A DNA stretch of 64,000 bases from Bacteroides ndongoniae (GCF_900108345.1 NZ_FNVV01000014.1:620001-684000), one strand, 5' to 3'. Numbered from the stretch's first letter, positions 28,080 through 38,141 are shown. Notes: generated by a model not told the origin, from the letters alone. Translations and numbers: made by a program.

Positions 28080-29354
28080 ATGAGAATCACTGAAATACTC
28101 AACCAACGCCGACGACGTATCCGTCGCAACATCGAAGCCATGCGTCTGCGCCGTATCCGTCGTCATACCCGCCCCAGCTACACATACTGCATGAATTGCG
28201 GAACGAAACTGAAAGGCATGTATTGCCACCAGTGTGGACAGTATGCGCTCGATATCCATCAGCCCATGTGGAAATACATCCGTCAGTACTTCGAAAACAT
28301 GTATCAGTTCGACGGTAAGGTATGGATGACGCTCCGGCTGATGTTTACCCGACCGGGATTTCTGACCAACGAGTTCAACGAAGGTAAAATCAACTCCTAC
28401 GTTCACCCCTTCCGCCTATACATGTTCATTTCCGTCGTGTTCTTCACCTTCTTCTTCATGGCTACCGAACGGATTACCGGACGTGCACTGCTGACAATGG
28501 CAGGAGAACAGATTCCTGACACAGTGATGAACACGCTGCGACAGGCAGATGCTACAACACTGCCAGACACTACCATCTACGCCTACAATATGGAAACGCT
28601 GCGCAAGGTGCTGGATGCACGCGGAGCAACACAGGCCGACAGCCTTGTCCGTCTGCATTACGAGGACCGCGGCGACGAACTGAATCTGGTCACGATCCCC
28701 CGCCTGCTCTTCGACTCCTGCCTGACACGTACTGCCCTTCACGAGGAGAATCAGACTGAAGCCAACATATTGCGCAAGACTGCCAAACTGGGCGAAATGG
28801 ATGAGGAAGAACTGTTCTACCACAACATGCCTAGCGACTCGGTAACAGGACGTATTACAGCTGACACGTATGACTGGATGACGCGTATTGATCAGAAAGA
28901 CCAGCTTCACCATCAGGCCACGGCATCGTTCGTACTGGGTCAGTTGTCCAAGTGGACCCCCATGTTCCTGATGTTCCTCCTGCCCCTACAGGCATTACTG
29001 TTTAAGGCTTTCTATCCACGCCGACGATACATGGAACACTTTGCCCATGCCACACATCTGAGCAGTTTCCTGCTTGTACTGATGGCCGTACCTGCAAGTA
29101 TCTTACTTTGGGAATTCAACCTGGGACGTGACAACGATATCAACACTGGTACTGTACAAGATGCCATTATCTTCCTCTCACCTGTGGTGTTGCTGTTCTA
29201 CCAGCTTGTATCCATGCACACCGTCTACCGCGATGGATGGGGCAAGACTACTGTAAAGTGTCTGCTTACATCAGGTTTATTCAACCTCCTGGCCTTCAGC
29301 CTTGCCGCTATGCTGATTTTGTTCCTTGTATTAAAAGCGATAGGAGAATTATGA
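28080..29354 (+). CDS. DUF3667 membrane protein, paralogue 2
   Basis: 424 residues with the same plan as its neighbour: cysteine motif SYTYCMNCGTKLKGMYCHQCG (about 36-56), QPMWKYIRQYFENMYQFDGK, MFTRPGFLTNEFNEGKINSY, a hydrophobic helix, a divergent hydrophilic middle and C-terminal helices. Conservation between the pair is very high over the first 130 residues and around LSKWTPMFLMFLLPL, and low in the middle, which suggests the soluble part has diverged in function. Unknown role. Confidence 0.88.
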   Translation: MRITEILNQRRRRIRRNIEAMRLRRIRRHTRPSYTYCMNCGTKLKGMYCHQCGQYALDIHQPMWKYIRQYFENMYQFDGKVWMTLRLMFTRPGFLTNEFNEGKINSYVHPFRLYMFISVVFFTFFFMATERITGRALLTMAGEQIPDTVMNTLRQADATTLPDTTIYAYNMETLRKVLDARGATQADSLVRLHYEDRGDELNLVTIPRLLFDSCLTRTALHEENQTEANILRKTAKLGEMDEEELFYHNMPSDSVTGRITADTYDWMTRIDQKDQLHHQATASFVLGQLSKWTPMFLMFLLPLQALLFKAFYPRRRYMEHFAHATHLSSFLLVLMAVPASILLWEFNLGRDNDINTGTVQDAIIFLSPVVLLFYQLVSMHTVYRDGWGKTTVKCLLTSGLFNLLAFSLAAMLILFLVLKAIGEL

Positions 29355-29505
29355 TTCTAAATAAGTATGGAGATGATTCGGTTCCGCTTCGTTCCGGTCA
29401 ACATGACGGAATGAAAGCAACATCTTAATTCGGCAGGTTTTCTTTGTACTGAATGCCTCCTACTTTCAAAAAGAATCCTGGTTCCCAAACAAACTCTTAT
29501 CACGA

Positions 29506-29579
29506 ATAACTCCGATTTTCACAGGGATTTTCTCTTGTTGACAAGCAAAAGATATATAACCTGTAAAAACCGGAGTTAT
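29506..29579. terminator. Long inverted repeat between convergent operons
   Basis: 20-base arms ATAACTCCGATTTTCACAGG (29506-29525) and its near-complement at 29560-29579 (two mismatches). The loop contains a smaller CTTGT/ACAAG pair. It lies between the DUF3667 genes and the convergent efflux operon; it probably ends one or both transcripts, though there is no T-run. Confidence 0.55.
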
Positions 29580-29604
29580 CCGTAGTAGAGTTGCGTTTTT
29601 CAGC

Positions 29605-31005
29605 TTATTCCCATCCCCCACCAAGTGCTTTGTAAAGGTTGACCATCGTAATACGCTTGTCACGGATGGCATAGCTCAAACTAAGCTGGGCATCGAAATA
29701 GGTACGCTGGGCATCGAGCAGATCCATGTAACCAATAGCTCCGTTCACATACTGTAACTGTGCCAGTTCGAGCGTGGACTTGGCCGACTGTTCCAGACGC
29801 TGACGCGTATCATAGATATCCTTAATCTTATTGAACTCGGTAATTGCATTATAGGCATCTTTGAATGCACTGAGCACAGCTTTCTCGTAAGCATAAGCAG
29901 CACGTTCGCAAGCGGCCTTCTTGGCTTTAAGACGGGCGCGATTCTTGCCCATGGCAAAGATAGGTTGCAACAGTGTACCGCTCAGCAAATGATAAGGCGA
30001 CTTCAGAATGTCCGACAGTTCTTCACTCTCAGCACCCAGGTTTGCAGTCAGTGTAATACTGGGGAACAGGCTCGTAAAAGCCACACCTACCGCTGCATTG
30101 GCTGCTATCAAATCCTGCTCGGCCTGACGAACGTCTGGACGACGTTCAAGCAAAGTGGAAGGAAGACCTACAGGCAAATTCTCGGGCAACACGATATCTA
30201 CCGTAATAGGTGTACGCCGTATGCTGTGCGGATACTCACCGGTCAGGAAAGACAATTCATTCTCCTTCAGCGTAATCTTTCGTTCCAAATCCGGGACCAA
30301 AGTTTCAGTTTTCGCCAATTCCACCTGCGCCTGACGGAAGGGAATTTCAGAAATAAGTCCTCCTTCATAACGCAAACGTACCAGGTGAAGACTCTCCCGA
30401 CGTGCCTCTAACGTTTGTTGTACAATAGCCAACTCGTTATCCAGTGCCACCAGTTCGAAATAAGCCTGAGCCACCTGTGCCACAAGACTCATCTGCAAAG
30501 CACGCCGACTTTCAATTGAACCGACAAACTCTGCCAGGCTGGCATCACGCGCCCAGCGAAGTTTTCCCCAAAGATCAAGTTCCCATGAAATCACTCCTTT
30601 CAGTTCAAATTCATTATCCGGATTGTAGTGATCACCACCATAATCATCAGCTTCTTTCTCTGCATAAGCACGTAGTCCGACCGAAGGGAACATGTTGGCA
30701 ACGTCAATGCGCTTCATAGCGGCCAGTTCTTTCACCCGGGCTGCAGCCATCTGCATGTCTTTGTTATAAACCAGTGTCTTGCGAATCAGTCCCTGCAACA
30801 AAGTATCCGCATACAGCCACTCCCAGGGATAATCGGCAAAACTGGTTGTATCGGTATACAAGGCATCCGATCGGTGAGCCGAATCCTGCAACGAAGCTGG
30901 CAGTTCGAGCTCCGGACGTGTATAATGTTTGCCCAGCTGACACCCCGAAAGCAACAAAAGGGCAACAAGAAACAACGAAAGTCTATTATATAAGGTATGT
31001 ATCAT
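29605..31005 (-). CDS. Outer-membrane efflux lipoprotein (NodT/OprM/TolC family)
   Basis: 466 residues. Lipoprotein signal with lipobox LSGC (about residues 18-22). Two internal repeats of the OEP family: KRIDVANMFPSVGLRAY and IAANAAVGVAFTSLFPSITL, each before the alpha-helical hairpins, with RRPDVRQAEQDLIAANA and YVNGAIGYMDLLDAQRTYF. Forms the trimeric outer-membrane channel for the RND pump encoded upstream. Third gene of the operon, 40 bases after the pump gene. Confidence 0.95.
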   Translation of the reverse strand: MIHTLYNRLSLFLVALLLLSGCQLGKHYTRPELELPASLQDSAHRSDALYTDTTSFADYPWEWLYADTLLQGLIRKTLVYNKDMQMAAARVKELAAMKRIDVANMFPSVGLRAYAEKEADDYGGDHYNPDNEFELKGVISWELDLWGKLRWARDASLAEFVGSIESRRALQMSLVAQVAQAYFELVALDNELAIVQQTLEARRESLHLVRLRYEGGLISEIPFRQAQVELAKTETLVPDLERKITLKENELSFLTGEYPHSIRRTPITVDIVLPENLPVGLPSTLLERRPDVRQAEQDLIAANAAVGVAFTSLFPSITLTANLGAESEELSDILKSPYHLLSGTLLQPIFAMGKNRARLKAKKAACERAAYAYEKAVLSAFKDAYNAITEFNKIKDIYDTRQRLEQSAKSTLELAQLQYVNGAIGYMDLLDAQRTYFDAQLSLSYAIRDKRITMVNLYKALGGGWE

Positions 31006-31045
31006 AATCTGTTATTTATTGTTTGTAGATAAAAACTCAGGTCCT

Positions 31046-34000
31046 TTACGAGCGCACCTTTTTCAGCTTGTTCTTCGCCTTGTATATCATGACAAAGAAG
31101 AAAGGTACCAGCACGATTCCTACCGTAACCGCCACAATCATTCCGAAGAAAACACCCGTACCGATAGCCTGACGGCTGGCAGAACCCGGTCCGCTGGCAA
31201 TCACCATAGGCAACATACCCAGGATAAAGGCCAATGAAGTCATCAGAATAGGACGGAAACGCAAGTGTGAAGCATGTAAGGCAGCCTGTACAACATCCTT
31301 TCCGGCATCGGCTTCGTCTTTAGCAAACTCTACGATAAGGATGGCATTCTTGGCAGCCAGTCCCACCAACATTACCAGACCGATCTGGAAATAAGTATCA
31401 TTTTCAAGTCCACATGCCGCAACACCCATATAAGCTCCCAACGCAGCCACCGGCAACGAAAGCAATACAGCGATGGGGATGCTCCAACTTTCGTAAAGCG
31501 CAGCAAGGAAAAGGAATACAAACAGGAATACCAGTGTCAGAATCAGACCTGTCTGTCCGCCAGCCTGCTTTTCCTGATAAGACAATCCACTCCATTCAAT
31601 ACCGATATTATCCGGCAAATGTTCACGGGCAATCTGTTCCATCAGTTCCATTGCCTGTCCCGAGCTATAGCCCTGAGCTGCCGTACCACGGATAACAGCC
31701 GTATTGAACATATTAAAACGTTTGATGCTTCCAGGTCCCGTCGTATATTCTGTATTACCCAGTGCAGTAAGCGGAATCATGGCACCATTGCTTCCTCTTA
31801 CGAAGAAAAGGTTGATATTATCGCGATGCTCACGATAAGATGCTTCTGCCTGCAAATACACACGATAAATACGGTTGAACATATTGAAGTCGTTCACATA
31901 AACCGAACCCGTATAGGCTTTCACCGTTGAAAATACATCGGCCATAGGTACTCCCACCATTTTCACCTTGTCGCGGTCTACATCGAAATACAGCTGTGGA
32001 ATCTCGGCCTGCAATGACGAAGACAGACTGCTCAGCTCCTTACGTTGCGACGCATAATACATCAAAGTATCGGCTGCCTGTACCAGATTTTCGTACGTAG
32101 CATCACCACGAGCTTCGAGCTGCATTTCAAAACCTCCCGATGTACCCAGTCCCGGAATAACAGGCGGAGTCGACAGATATACCTTACACTCGGGATATTC
32201 ATTGAACTCACGGCTCACACGGTTCATAATCTTATCGATAGTCGTATCGTCACGTTCCTTCCATTCCTTCAGAATCACTGTCAGCTGACTGCGCGCCTGA
32301 CTTGTTCCCACACGCGGGCTGGTACCGGCAACACTCTGAACATACTCCACTTCCGGCATCTTCATCAAGAAGTCTATGGCGCGGTCTGTCACAGTACGTG
32401 TACGTTCCAAAGTAGTACCTTCCGGCATTTCCAGCTCTACTGTGAAATACCCCTGATCTTCTACAGGCAAGAAGCTGGTCGGTATCAGTCGATAAAATAC
32501 AAAGATAAGCACCAGTACCATTCCAAAACCAGCCATCACTCTACGCGGATTCTTAATGACACGCTTGATAATAGCCACATAACGGTGATTTCCCAAGTCG
32601 AGCCAGCGGTTAATGGCACGGAACACACGGTTTTTAGGTTTATTGGGATCAGTCGGCTTCAGGATCAGCGAACACATCACAGGGCTCAGCGTCAATGCCA
32701 CTACTGTCGAAAGCAATACCGACACAGCAATCGTCACACTAAACTGACGATACAACTGTCCTGTAATACCTGACAAAAAGCTAACCGGCACAAACACAGC
32801 AGCAAGAACAAGCGAAGTGGCTATCAAAGCACTGGTCAGTCCGTCCATGGCTTTCTTGGTGGCTTCGTAAGCGTTCAGATGTTCCTCCTCCATAATACGC
32901 TCTACATTCTCCACAACCACAATGGCATCATCCACCACCAGACCGATGGCAAGCACCAATCCCAACAAAGTCAATATATTGAGCGAAAACCCGAAGATAA
33001 GCATGAATCCGAAAGTACCGATCAGCGAGATAGGCACAGCTACAATCGGAATCACGGTAGCACGCCAGCTCTGGAGCGAAAGGAATACCACCACAATTAC
33101 CAGGAATAATGCTTCAAACAGTGTTTTGTACACCTCGTGAATAGACTCTGATATGTAAGTCGTCATATCGAAGGGGAACTCATACGACAGGCCTTCGGGA
33201 AAACTCTTGCTGATTTCCAACATTGTTTTCTTCACATTCTCGGCCACTTCCATGGCATTGGCTCCCGGCAGCATGTATATACCCAACACTGCTGCATTTC
33301 CACCGTTGATACCACTCTCCGTATTGTACGACTGCGCTTCGAGCGAAACACGTGCCACATCGCGCAAACGTATCAGTGAACCGTCAGCATTGGCACGAAG
33401 CACAATTTCTTCAAACTCGGCCGCACTGGACAAACGTCCCTGAGCAGTAATAGGAATTGTAATATCAAGTCCTGTTACAGGTTGTTGACCCAATACACCG
33501 GCAGCCGATTCACGGTTCTGATCCTTCAATGCATTCTGTACATCCTGCACTGTCAAACCAAAATTGGCCAGACGGGCCGGATCCACCCAGATCTGCATGG
33601 CATAATAACGGCTTCCGATATTCGACACACGTCCTACTCCGGGAATACGGCGCAACAGGTCGAGCACATTAATGGTAGCAAAGTTACTTAAATAGATTTC
33701 GTCAAATTTAGGATCATCCGACGTCAAGCAGAGCGTCATCAACTGACTGGCTGCCTGCTTTTCTATTTCAATACCGTTCTGCACCACCTCGGCCGGCAAA
33801 CGCGATTCTGCCAGCTTGATACGGTTCTGAATTTCTACAGCCGCCAGGTCAGGATCGGCAGAAATATCAAATGTGACGGTTGCCGAAAAACCTCCCGAGT
33901 TGGAACTGTTCGACTCCATGTAGAGCATACCCGGCGTACCGTTCAACTCCTGTTCGATCGGAGTAGCCACAGCCTGAGACACGGTCAGCGCGCTGGCTCC

Positions 34001-34153
34001 CGGATACGATGCGCTGATCTTCACGACCGGCGGAGTAATCTGAGGATACTGGTCAATAGGGAGCATCGTCAGGCCGATGATACCCACAATGACAATCAAT
34101 ATAGATATGACAGCCGAAAAAACGGGCCTGTCTATAAAAAAACTTACTTTCAT
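31046..34153 (-). CDS. RND (HAE1/AcrB family) multidrug efflux transporter
   Basis: 1035 residues, normal AcrB length. N-terminus FFIDRPVFSAVISILIVIVGI; porter-domain block NPKAVE-equivalent region SYPGASALTVSQAVATPIEQ; proton-relay Asp pair in LAIGLVVDDAIVVVENVER (TM4); second-half family block GLAAKNAILIVEFAKD (TM10). Exports hydrophobic or amphiphilic compounds (drugs, bile salts, dyes) using proton-motive force; specificity cannot be read from sequence. Middle gene of adaptor-pump-channel operon, 21 bases after the adaptor. Confidence 0.96.
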   Translation of the reverse strand: MKVSFFIDRPVFSAVISILIVIVGIIGLTMLPIDQYPQITPPVVKISASYPGASALTVSQAVATPIEQELNGTPGMLYMESNSSNSGGFSATVTFDISADPDLAAVEIQNRIKLAESRLPAEVVQNGIEIEKQAASQLMTLCLTSDDPKFDEIYLSNFATINVLDLLRRIPGVGRVSNIGSRYYAMQIWVDPARLANFGLTVQDVQNALKDQNRESAAGVLGQQPVTGLDITIPITAQGRLSSAAEFEEIVLRANADGSLIRLRDVARVSLEAQSYNTESGINGGNAAVLGIYMLPGANAMEVAENVKKTMLEISKSFPEGLSYEFPFDMTTYISESIHEVYKTLFEALFLVIVVVFLSLQSWRATVIPIVAVPISLIGTFGFMLIFGFSLNILTLLGLVLAIGLVVDDAIVVVENVERIMEEEHLNAYEATKKAMDGLTSALIATSLVLAAVFVPVSFLSGITGQLYRQFSVTIAVSVLLSTVVALTLSPVMCSLILKPTDPNKPKNRVFRAINRWLDLGNHRYVAIIKRVIKNPRRVMAGFGMVLVLIFVFYRLIPTSFLPVEDQGYFTVELEMPEGTTLERTRTVTDRAIDFLMKMPEVEYVQSVAGTSPRVGTSQARSQLTVILKEWKERDDTTIDKIMNRVSREFNEYPECKVYLSTPPVIPGLGTSGGFEMQLEARGDATYENLVQAADTLMYYASQRKELSSLSSSLQAEIPQLYFDVDRDKVKMVGVPMADVFSTVKAYTGSVYVNDFNMFNRIYRVYLQAEASYREHRDNINLFFVRGSNGAMIPLTALGNTEYTTGPGSIKRFNMFNTAVIRGTAAQGYSSGQAMELMEQIAREHLPDNIGIEWSGLSYQEKQAGGQTGLILTLVFLFVFLFLAALYESWSIPIAVLLSLPVAALGAYMGVAACGLENDTYFQIGLVMLVGLAAKNAILIVEFAKDEADAGKDVVQAALHASHLRFRPILMTSLAFILGMLPMVIASGPGSASRQAIGTGVFFGMIVAVTVGIVLVPFFFVMIYKAKNKLKKVRS

Positions 34154-34174
34154 GCTACTGGTTCTGCGTTTAGG

Positions 34175-35371
34175 TTATGACTTCTTATTCTCTTCCTCTT
34201 CCTGAGAAGGCACAGCTTCTCCTACCCGTACCTTGATACCCGGGCTGAGTTTATGATAGCCTTCACTCACTACCATTTCGCCGTGTGCCAATCCACGCTC
34301 TACAACTACACTGTTTCCGAACTCAGGTCCCAGTTCGATAAAGCGGCGTTCCACTGTCGAATCACGACGCATGACGAACACATACGCACCTCCTTTTTCT
34401 ATAATAAGCGACTTTTGCGGAATGACGGTTGCATTCTCACGTACGTCGAGCAGCAATCTTACCTTGGTAAACTGTCCAGGCAGAAGCACCCGGTCAGGAT
34501 TAGGCATTTCGGCACGAACCGAGAAAGTTCCTGTTTTAGGATCAACCTGCGGTTCGGCAAAGTCCACCAAACCTTTATAAGGATACACACTATTATCAGG
34601 CAGAGTAATGGTAACAGTAGGCTGCCACGAACGGGTGGAGTCTTTCTGTCCCAAAGTTACGTTACGTTCTTTACTTTTCAGATAGTCGAGTGCTGTCATA
34701 CTGAAGTCCACCAGCACCGTGTCACTCTTGACCACTGTAGCCAGCAATGATTTTCCAGCCGTACCCACCAGCGTACCCAGATCGACATAACGTTCACTGA
34801 TGTGTCCCGATATCGGCGAGCGCACCCACGTATATCCCAATTCCTGTTCTGCCTGATCCAGATCGGCCTGACTCATACCCATGCTGGCCACGGCCGTTTC
34901 ATAAGCCGCAATAGCATTGTCCAGATCGAGCTGACTGGCAGCGTTTTGTTCGAACAAAGGACGTATACGTTCCAAATCGCGCTTGGTTTTTCTCACCGAA
35001 GCCGAATCTTTACGCAACTGTGCCCGCGCTTTGTCAGCTTTGGCACGATATTGCTTGGGGTCTATGACAAACAAGACCTGGTTTTTGGTCACATAAGTAC
35101 CTTCGGCAAACTCCATGCTTTCGAGGAAACCCTCCACACGTGCACGTACTTCCACAAATTGCTGTGCTCTGATACGTCCCACATAATCGCCGTAAATTTC
35201 TACATCCTCGGTAGCAGCAGGTTCTACCATTACAATAGGAACTTGAGGTTGAACTTTTTCAGGCCATGTCCAGATGATGTATCCGCCCACCAATACAGCC
35301 ATACAGGCAACCATGCCTATAACTCTCTTTCTCTTCAGCTTCAATTCTTTTTTTGTAAAAAACAGTTTCAT
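34175..35371 (-). CDS. RND efflux periplasmic adaptor (MFP)
   Basis: 398 residues from ATG 35371. One N-terminal membrane anchor (KRVIGMVACMAVLVGGYIIW), then the barrel-sandwich/lipoyl halves (GRIRAQQFVEVRARVEGFLE; LGYTWVRSPISGHISERYV in parts), an alpha-hairpin coiled coil between them (about 105-175), and the beta-barrel. The frame extends to 35455, but the -7 box at 35453-35460 shows that transcription starts after that point, so 35371 is the start. No regulator gene is adjacent. Confidence 0.94.
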   Translation of the reverse strand: MKLFFTKKELKLKRKRVIGMVACMAVLVGGYIIWTWPEKVQPQVPIVMVEPAATEDVEIYGDYVGRIRAQQFVEVRARVEGFLESMEFAEGTYVTKNQVLFVIDPKQYRAKADKARAQLRKDSASVRKTKRDLERIRPLFEQNAASQLDLDNAIAAYETAVASMGMSQADLDQAEQELGYTWVRSPISGHISERYVDLGTLVGTAGKSLLATVVKSDTVLVDFSMTALDYLKSKERNVTLGQKDSTRSWQPTVTITLPDNSVYPYKGLVDFAEPQVDPKTGTFSVRAEMPNPDRVLLPGQFTKVRLLLDVRENATVIPQKSLIIEKGGAYVFVMRRDSTVERRFIELGPEFGNSVVVERGLAHGEMVVSEGYHKLSPGIKVRVGEAVPSQEEEENKKS

Positions 35372-35452
35372 GCTTGTTTGTTTATTAAATTTAACCCTGT
35401 TATTTTCTGATATAAGAATGCAAGTCCGATGCCAAAACCGGCTTAAGGAGTA

Positions 35453-35484
35453 CAAAGATACGCAAATCTCTCGTTTTCAACAAA
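35453..35484 (-). promoter_or_regulatory. Complete sigma-ABfr promoter of the RND operon
   Basis: Minus-strand -7 TATCTTTG (35453-35460) and -33 TTTG (35481-35484) with 20 bases between. Predicted leader about 75 bases. Confidence 0.7.
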
Positions 35485-35760
35485 TAAAGCCATATCAAAA
35501 TCCTTCCATCCAACCAATCCGCCAATGTGGATTGTGTAGAAACTCCACATCAGCCTGTAGACTTTTTCCACACCACCCCATTCTCAGGCAAACACAAATA
35601 TACCCAAGCGTTGTTCTAAAAATATTTTCTTTTTTCCTTTTATTGATAAAAAAGTAGTATCTTTACCGAAAATAAAAGGCAATGACTTTTTAGCAGGCTT
35701 TTTATTTGCAGGAAAGAATCATTCAATTTCGTCCTGGCCTGTAAAGAATCGAGCCTTCTA

Positions 35761-35768
35761 TATTTTTG
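35761..35768 (+). promoter_or_regulatory. -7 box TATTTTTG
   Basis: Plus-strand TAnnTTTG, 34 bases before the ATG at 35803. Confidence 0.5.
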
Positions 35769-35802
35769 GAAAACCAATTATTCACTTAAAAAACGGAAAA
35801 TT

Positions 35803-36072
35803 ATGGCAAGCAGAAAGAATTTGAAGAAGAGCGTTAACTATATTGCAGGAGAGTTGTTTACCGAATGTCTGGTTATCAGTAAATTTGTTCCGGGAGCAGA
35901 CAAGCAGAAAGCTGACGAACTGATGGGCGAAATTCTGAACATGCAAGACGAGTTTATCAGTCGCATCAGCCACACCGAACCGGGCAATGTAAAAGGATTC
36001 TATAAAAAATTCCATTCAGACTTCAACGCTAAAGTGAACGAGATTATTGATGCCATGAGCAAATTAGGATAA
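35803..36072 (+). CDS. Small conserved hypothetical protein
   Basis: 89 residues, predicted all-helical and soluble, with no signal peptide and one Cys (ELFTECLVISKF). Charged and hydrophobic residues alternate with helical period (KQKADELMGEILNMQDEF). Looks like a conserved Bacteroidales protein; I do not recognise a function. Followed after 3 bases by an acyltransferase gene, so probably co-expressed with it. Confidence 0.75.
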   Translation: MASRKNLKKSVNYIAGELFTECLVISKFVPGADKQKADELMGEILNMQDEFISRISHTEPGNVKGFYKKFHSDFNAKVNEIIDAMSKLG

Positions 36073-36075
36073 ATA

Positions 36076-36630
36076 ATGAAGAAATCCTTTTATAGCTTCA
36101 TCTTTTACCGCCTATTGGGATGGAAAACCCGTCTGGAAGTGCCCAATTACGACAAGTGCGTAATTTGTGCCGCTCCTCATACGTCCAATTGGGATCTTTT
36201 CATCGGAAAACTGTTCTATGGTTCACTTGGACGGAAAGCCTGCTTCATGATGAAAAAAGAATGGTTTTTCTTCCCGTTAGGCATATTTTTCAAAGCGATC
36301 GGTGGCATCCCGGTCAATCGCGATAAAAGAACTTCCATGGTCGACCAGATGGCCGAACGATTTGCCAACAGCACCCAGTTTCATTTGGCCATTACGCCCG
36401 AAGGTACACGCAAGGCCAATCCAGAATGGAAAAAAGGGTTTTACTACATTGCCCTGAAAGCGCAGGTACCCATTGTACTCATCGGAGTAGACTATCCGTC
36501 AAAAACAATCTATGCCACCAAAGTAGTCATCCCTACAGGAGATTTCGAAAAGGAAATGCGCGAAATAAAGCTTTACTTCAAAGCATTCCGGGGCAAACAT
36601 CCTGCCAATTTCACGATTGGAGATGTATAA
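36076..36630 (+). CDS. PlsC-like acyltransferase (lysophospholipid/glycerolipid type)
   Basis: 184 residues. Catalytic block APHTSNWDLFIGK corresponds to the NHx4D motif (His and Asp spaced by four), block III is GGIPVNRDKR, and block II-like TPEGTRKANPEWKKGFYYIA is the phosphate-binding motif. It should transfer an acyl group to a lysophospholipid or related acceptor at the inner membrane. Shorter than typical PlsC (about 240). Compact operon with the 35803 gene, 3 bases apart; the nitrilase gene follows after 25 bases. Confidence 0.88.
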   Translation: MKKSFYSFIFYRLLGWKTRLEVPNYDKCVICAAPHTSNWDLFIGKLFYGSLGRKACFMMKKEWFFFPLGIFFKAIGGIPVNRDKRTSMVDQMAERFANSTQFHLAITPEGTRKANPEWKKGFYYIALKAQVPIVLIGVDYPSKTIYATKVVIPTGDFEKEMREIKLYFKAFRGKHPANFTIGDV

Positions 36631-36655
36631 CAAACTTCTATCACGCACCCTTGTC

Positions 36656-37468
36656 ATGGACTCATTACGCATTAGCCTTCTGCAAACAGACATCATTTGG
36701 GAAAACAAAACAGAAAACCTTCGCCGCGTACACGAGAAACTGCAATCCCTCTGTGGAAAAACGGACATCCTTGTTTTGCCCGAAATGTTCTCGACCGGTT
36801 TCAGCATGTCACCCGCAGCCTTGGCTGAACCTGTGACCGGAGAGAGCATTACCACCCTGCAGCAATGGTCCAAACAATACCAAATGGCCATTACCGGGAG
36901 TTTCATTGCAAGCGATTCCGACCCCGCTTCGGTACAACACTATTACAACCGTGGCTTTTTCCTTACCCCCGAAGGCGAAAGCCACTTTTACGATAAGCGG
37001 CATCTGTTTCGCATCGGCATGGAAGGCGAACAATACACAGCTGGCAACCAACGTCCAATCATCACTTACAAAGGTTGGCACATTCTACTGCTAATTTGTT
37101 ACGACCTGCGTTTCCCGGTATGGAGCCGCAATGTCGACAACGAATACGATCTGCTAATTTATGTAGCCAGCTGGCCCTCTTCCCGCCGCAATGCTTGGGA
37201 TATCCTGCTTCAGGCACGCGCCCAGGAAAACCTCTGCTACACATGCGGAGTAAACCGTATTGGAACAGACGGAAACGGACTTATCTACAACGGAGGAAGC
37301 ATCCTGTACTCGCCCAAAGGAGAAGCGCTGGCGTCCGTCCCTAACGACAAAGAGAGCATTGCCACCGCAACACTCTCTTTCAATCAACTGCAAAACTTCC
37401 GGAAGAAGTTTCCCGTATGGCAAGATGCCGACCGTTTTTCTATTTTCTCAGATAATAATTCACGGTAG
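36656..37468 (+). CDS. Nitrilase-superfamily amidohydrolase, omega-amidase (YafV/Nit2)-like
   Basis: 270 residues. Complete Glu-Lys-Cys triad: Glu in LVLPEMFSTGFSM, Lys in FYDKRHLFRIGME, Cys in LLICYDLRFPVWSRN. These blocks match the omega-amidase branch (hydrolysis of alpha-ketoglutaramate, methionine-salvage by-product removal). A TTG at 36617 would extend the frame but overlap the acyltransferase; ATG 36656 places ISLLQTDIIW at the N-terminus as in the family. The 3' end overlaps the convergent SIMPL gene by 29 bases. Confidence 0.9.
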   Translation: MDSLRISLLQTDIIWENKTENLRRVHEKLQSLCGKTDILVLPEMFSTGFSMSPAALAEPVTGESITTLQQWSKQYQMAITGSFIASDSDPASVQHYYNRGFFLTPEGESHFYDKRHLFRIGMEGEQYTAGNQRPIITYKGWHILLLICYDLRFPVWSRNVDNEYDLLIYVASWPSSRRNAWDILLQARAQENLCYTCGVNRIGTDGNGLIYNGGSILYSPKGEALASVPNDKESIATATLSFNQLQNFRKKFPVWQDADRFSIFSDNNSR

Positions 37469-38141
37469 TCACCACACGTATACTTTTAATATAAGGTGTA
37501 TTGGCGTCACGATCGGTAATCGTAAACTGCCCCTGCGACGCATTCCGTATCTTACCCAGCTTGCTGTCCGAGTCTTTGGCAAATTTTTCAGCCGCGGCCC
37601 GTGCATTTTTGGTTGCCTCTTCTATCATCTGCGGCTTTACCTCATTCAGTCCCGTAAACTCATACACTACATTATACCGGTAATCCCCTCCCGTTATCGT
37701 GATTCCCTGTTTCATCAGTTCGGCCTGTTCTGACATCAATTTACGCACCTTATCCACATTTTTCGATGTCACGGTTATCACCGAAGTGGCATTATAACGA
37801 TAGTTCACATTACGGTCGGCATACCGTTCAGCCTGCATATCTATTACTTCGGGCGGTGCAATGCTGATTTCATCATCAGAGATTCCGTTCGATTTCAGGA
37901 ACTGCACAATTGCCTTGTTTTTCTGTTCCAGATTAGCATACAGCACAGCCGGATCATTCCCGATGTCCTTATACATCAGGGGCCATACAACTTTATCAGC
38001 CGGAACTTCCATTTCAGCCAATCCTTTCACTGTTACCACCCGATCTTTTTCTCTAAAATCGTTGATACCGTTTCGTATCATCACACCCAGCATAATGATA
38101 CCGATGGCGATAATAATCGCTTCAATTCTCCAGTTTTTCAT
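37440..38141 (-). CDS. SIMPL-domain (DUF541) protein
   Basis: 233 residues. N-terminal membrane anchor or signal (RIEAIIIAIGIIMLGVMI), then VVTVKGLAEMEVPADKVVWPL, IVQFLKSNGISDDEISI and RAAAEKFAKDSDSKLGKIRNAS, the conserved SIMPL layout. Envelope protein of unknown role; some homologues (BP26, YggE) are linked to stress or channel-like assemblies. 29-base tail-to-tail overlap with the nitrilase gene. Confidence 0.9.
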   Translation of the reverse strand: MKNWRIEAIIIAIGIIMLGVMIRNGINDFREKDRVVTVKGLAEMEVPADKVVWPLMYKDIGNDPAVLYANLEQKNKAIVQFLKSNGISDDEISIAPPEVIDMQAERYADRNVNYRYNATSVITVTSKNVDKVRKLMSEQAELMKQGITITGGDYRYNVVYEFTGLNEVKPQMIEEATKNARAAAEKFAKDSDSKLGKIRNASQGQFTITDRDANTPYIKSIRVVTTVNYYLRK

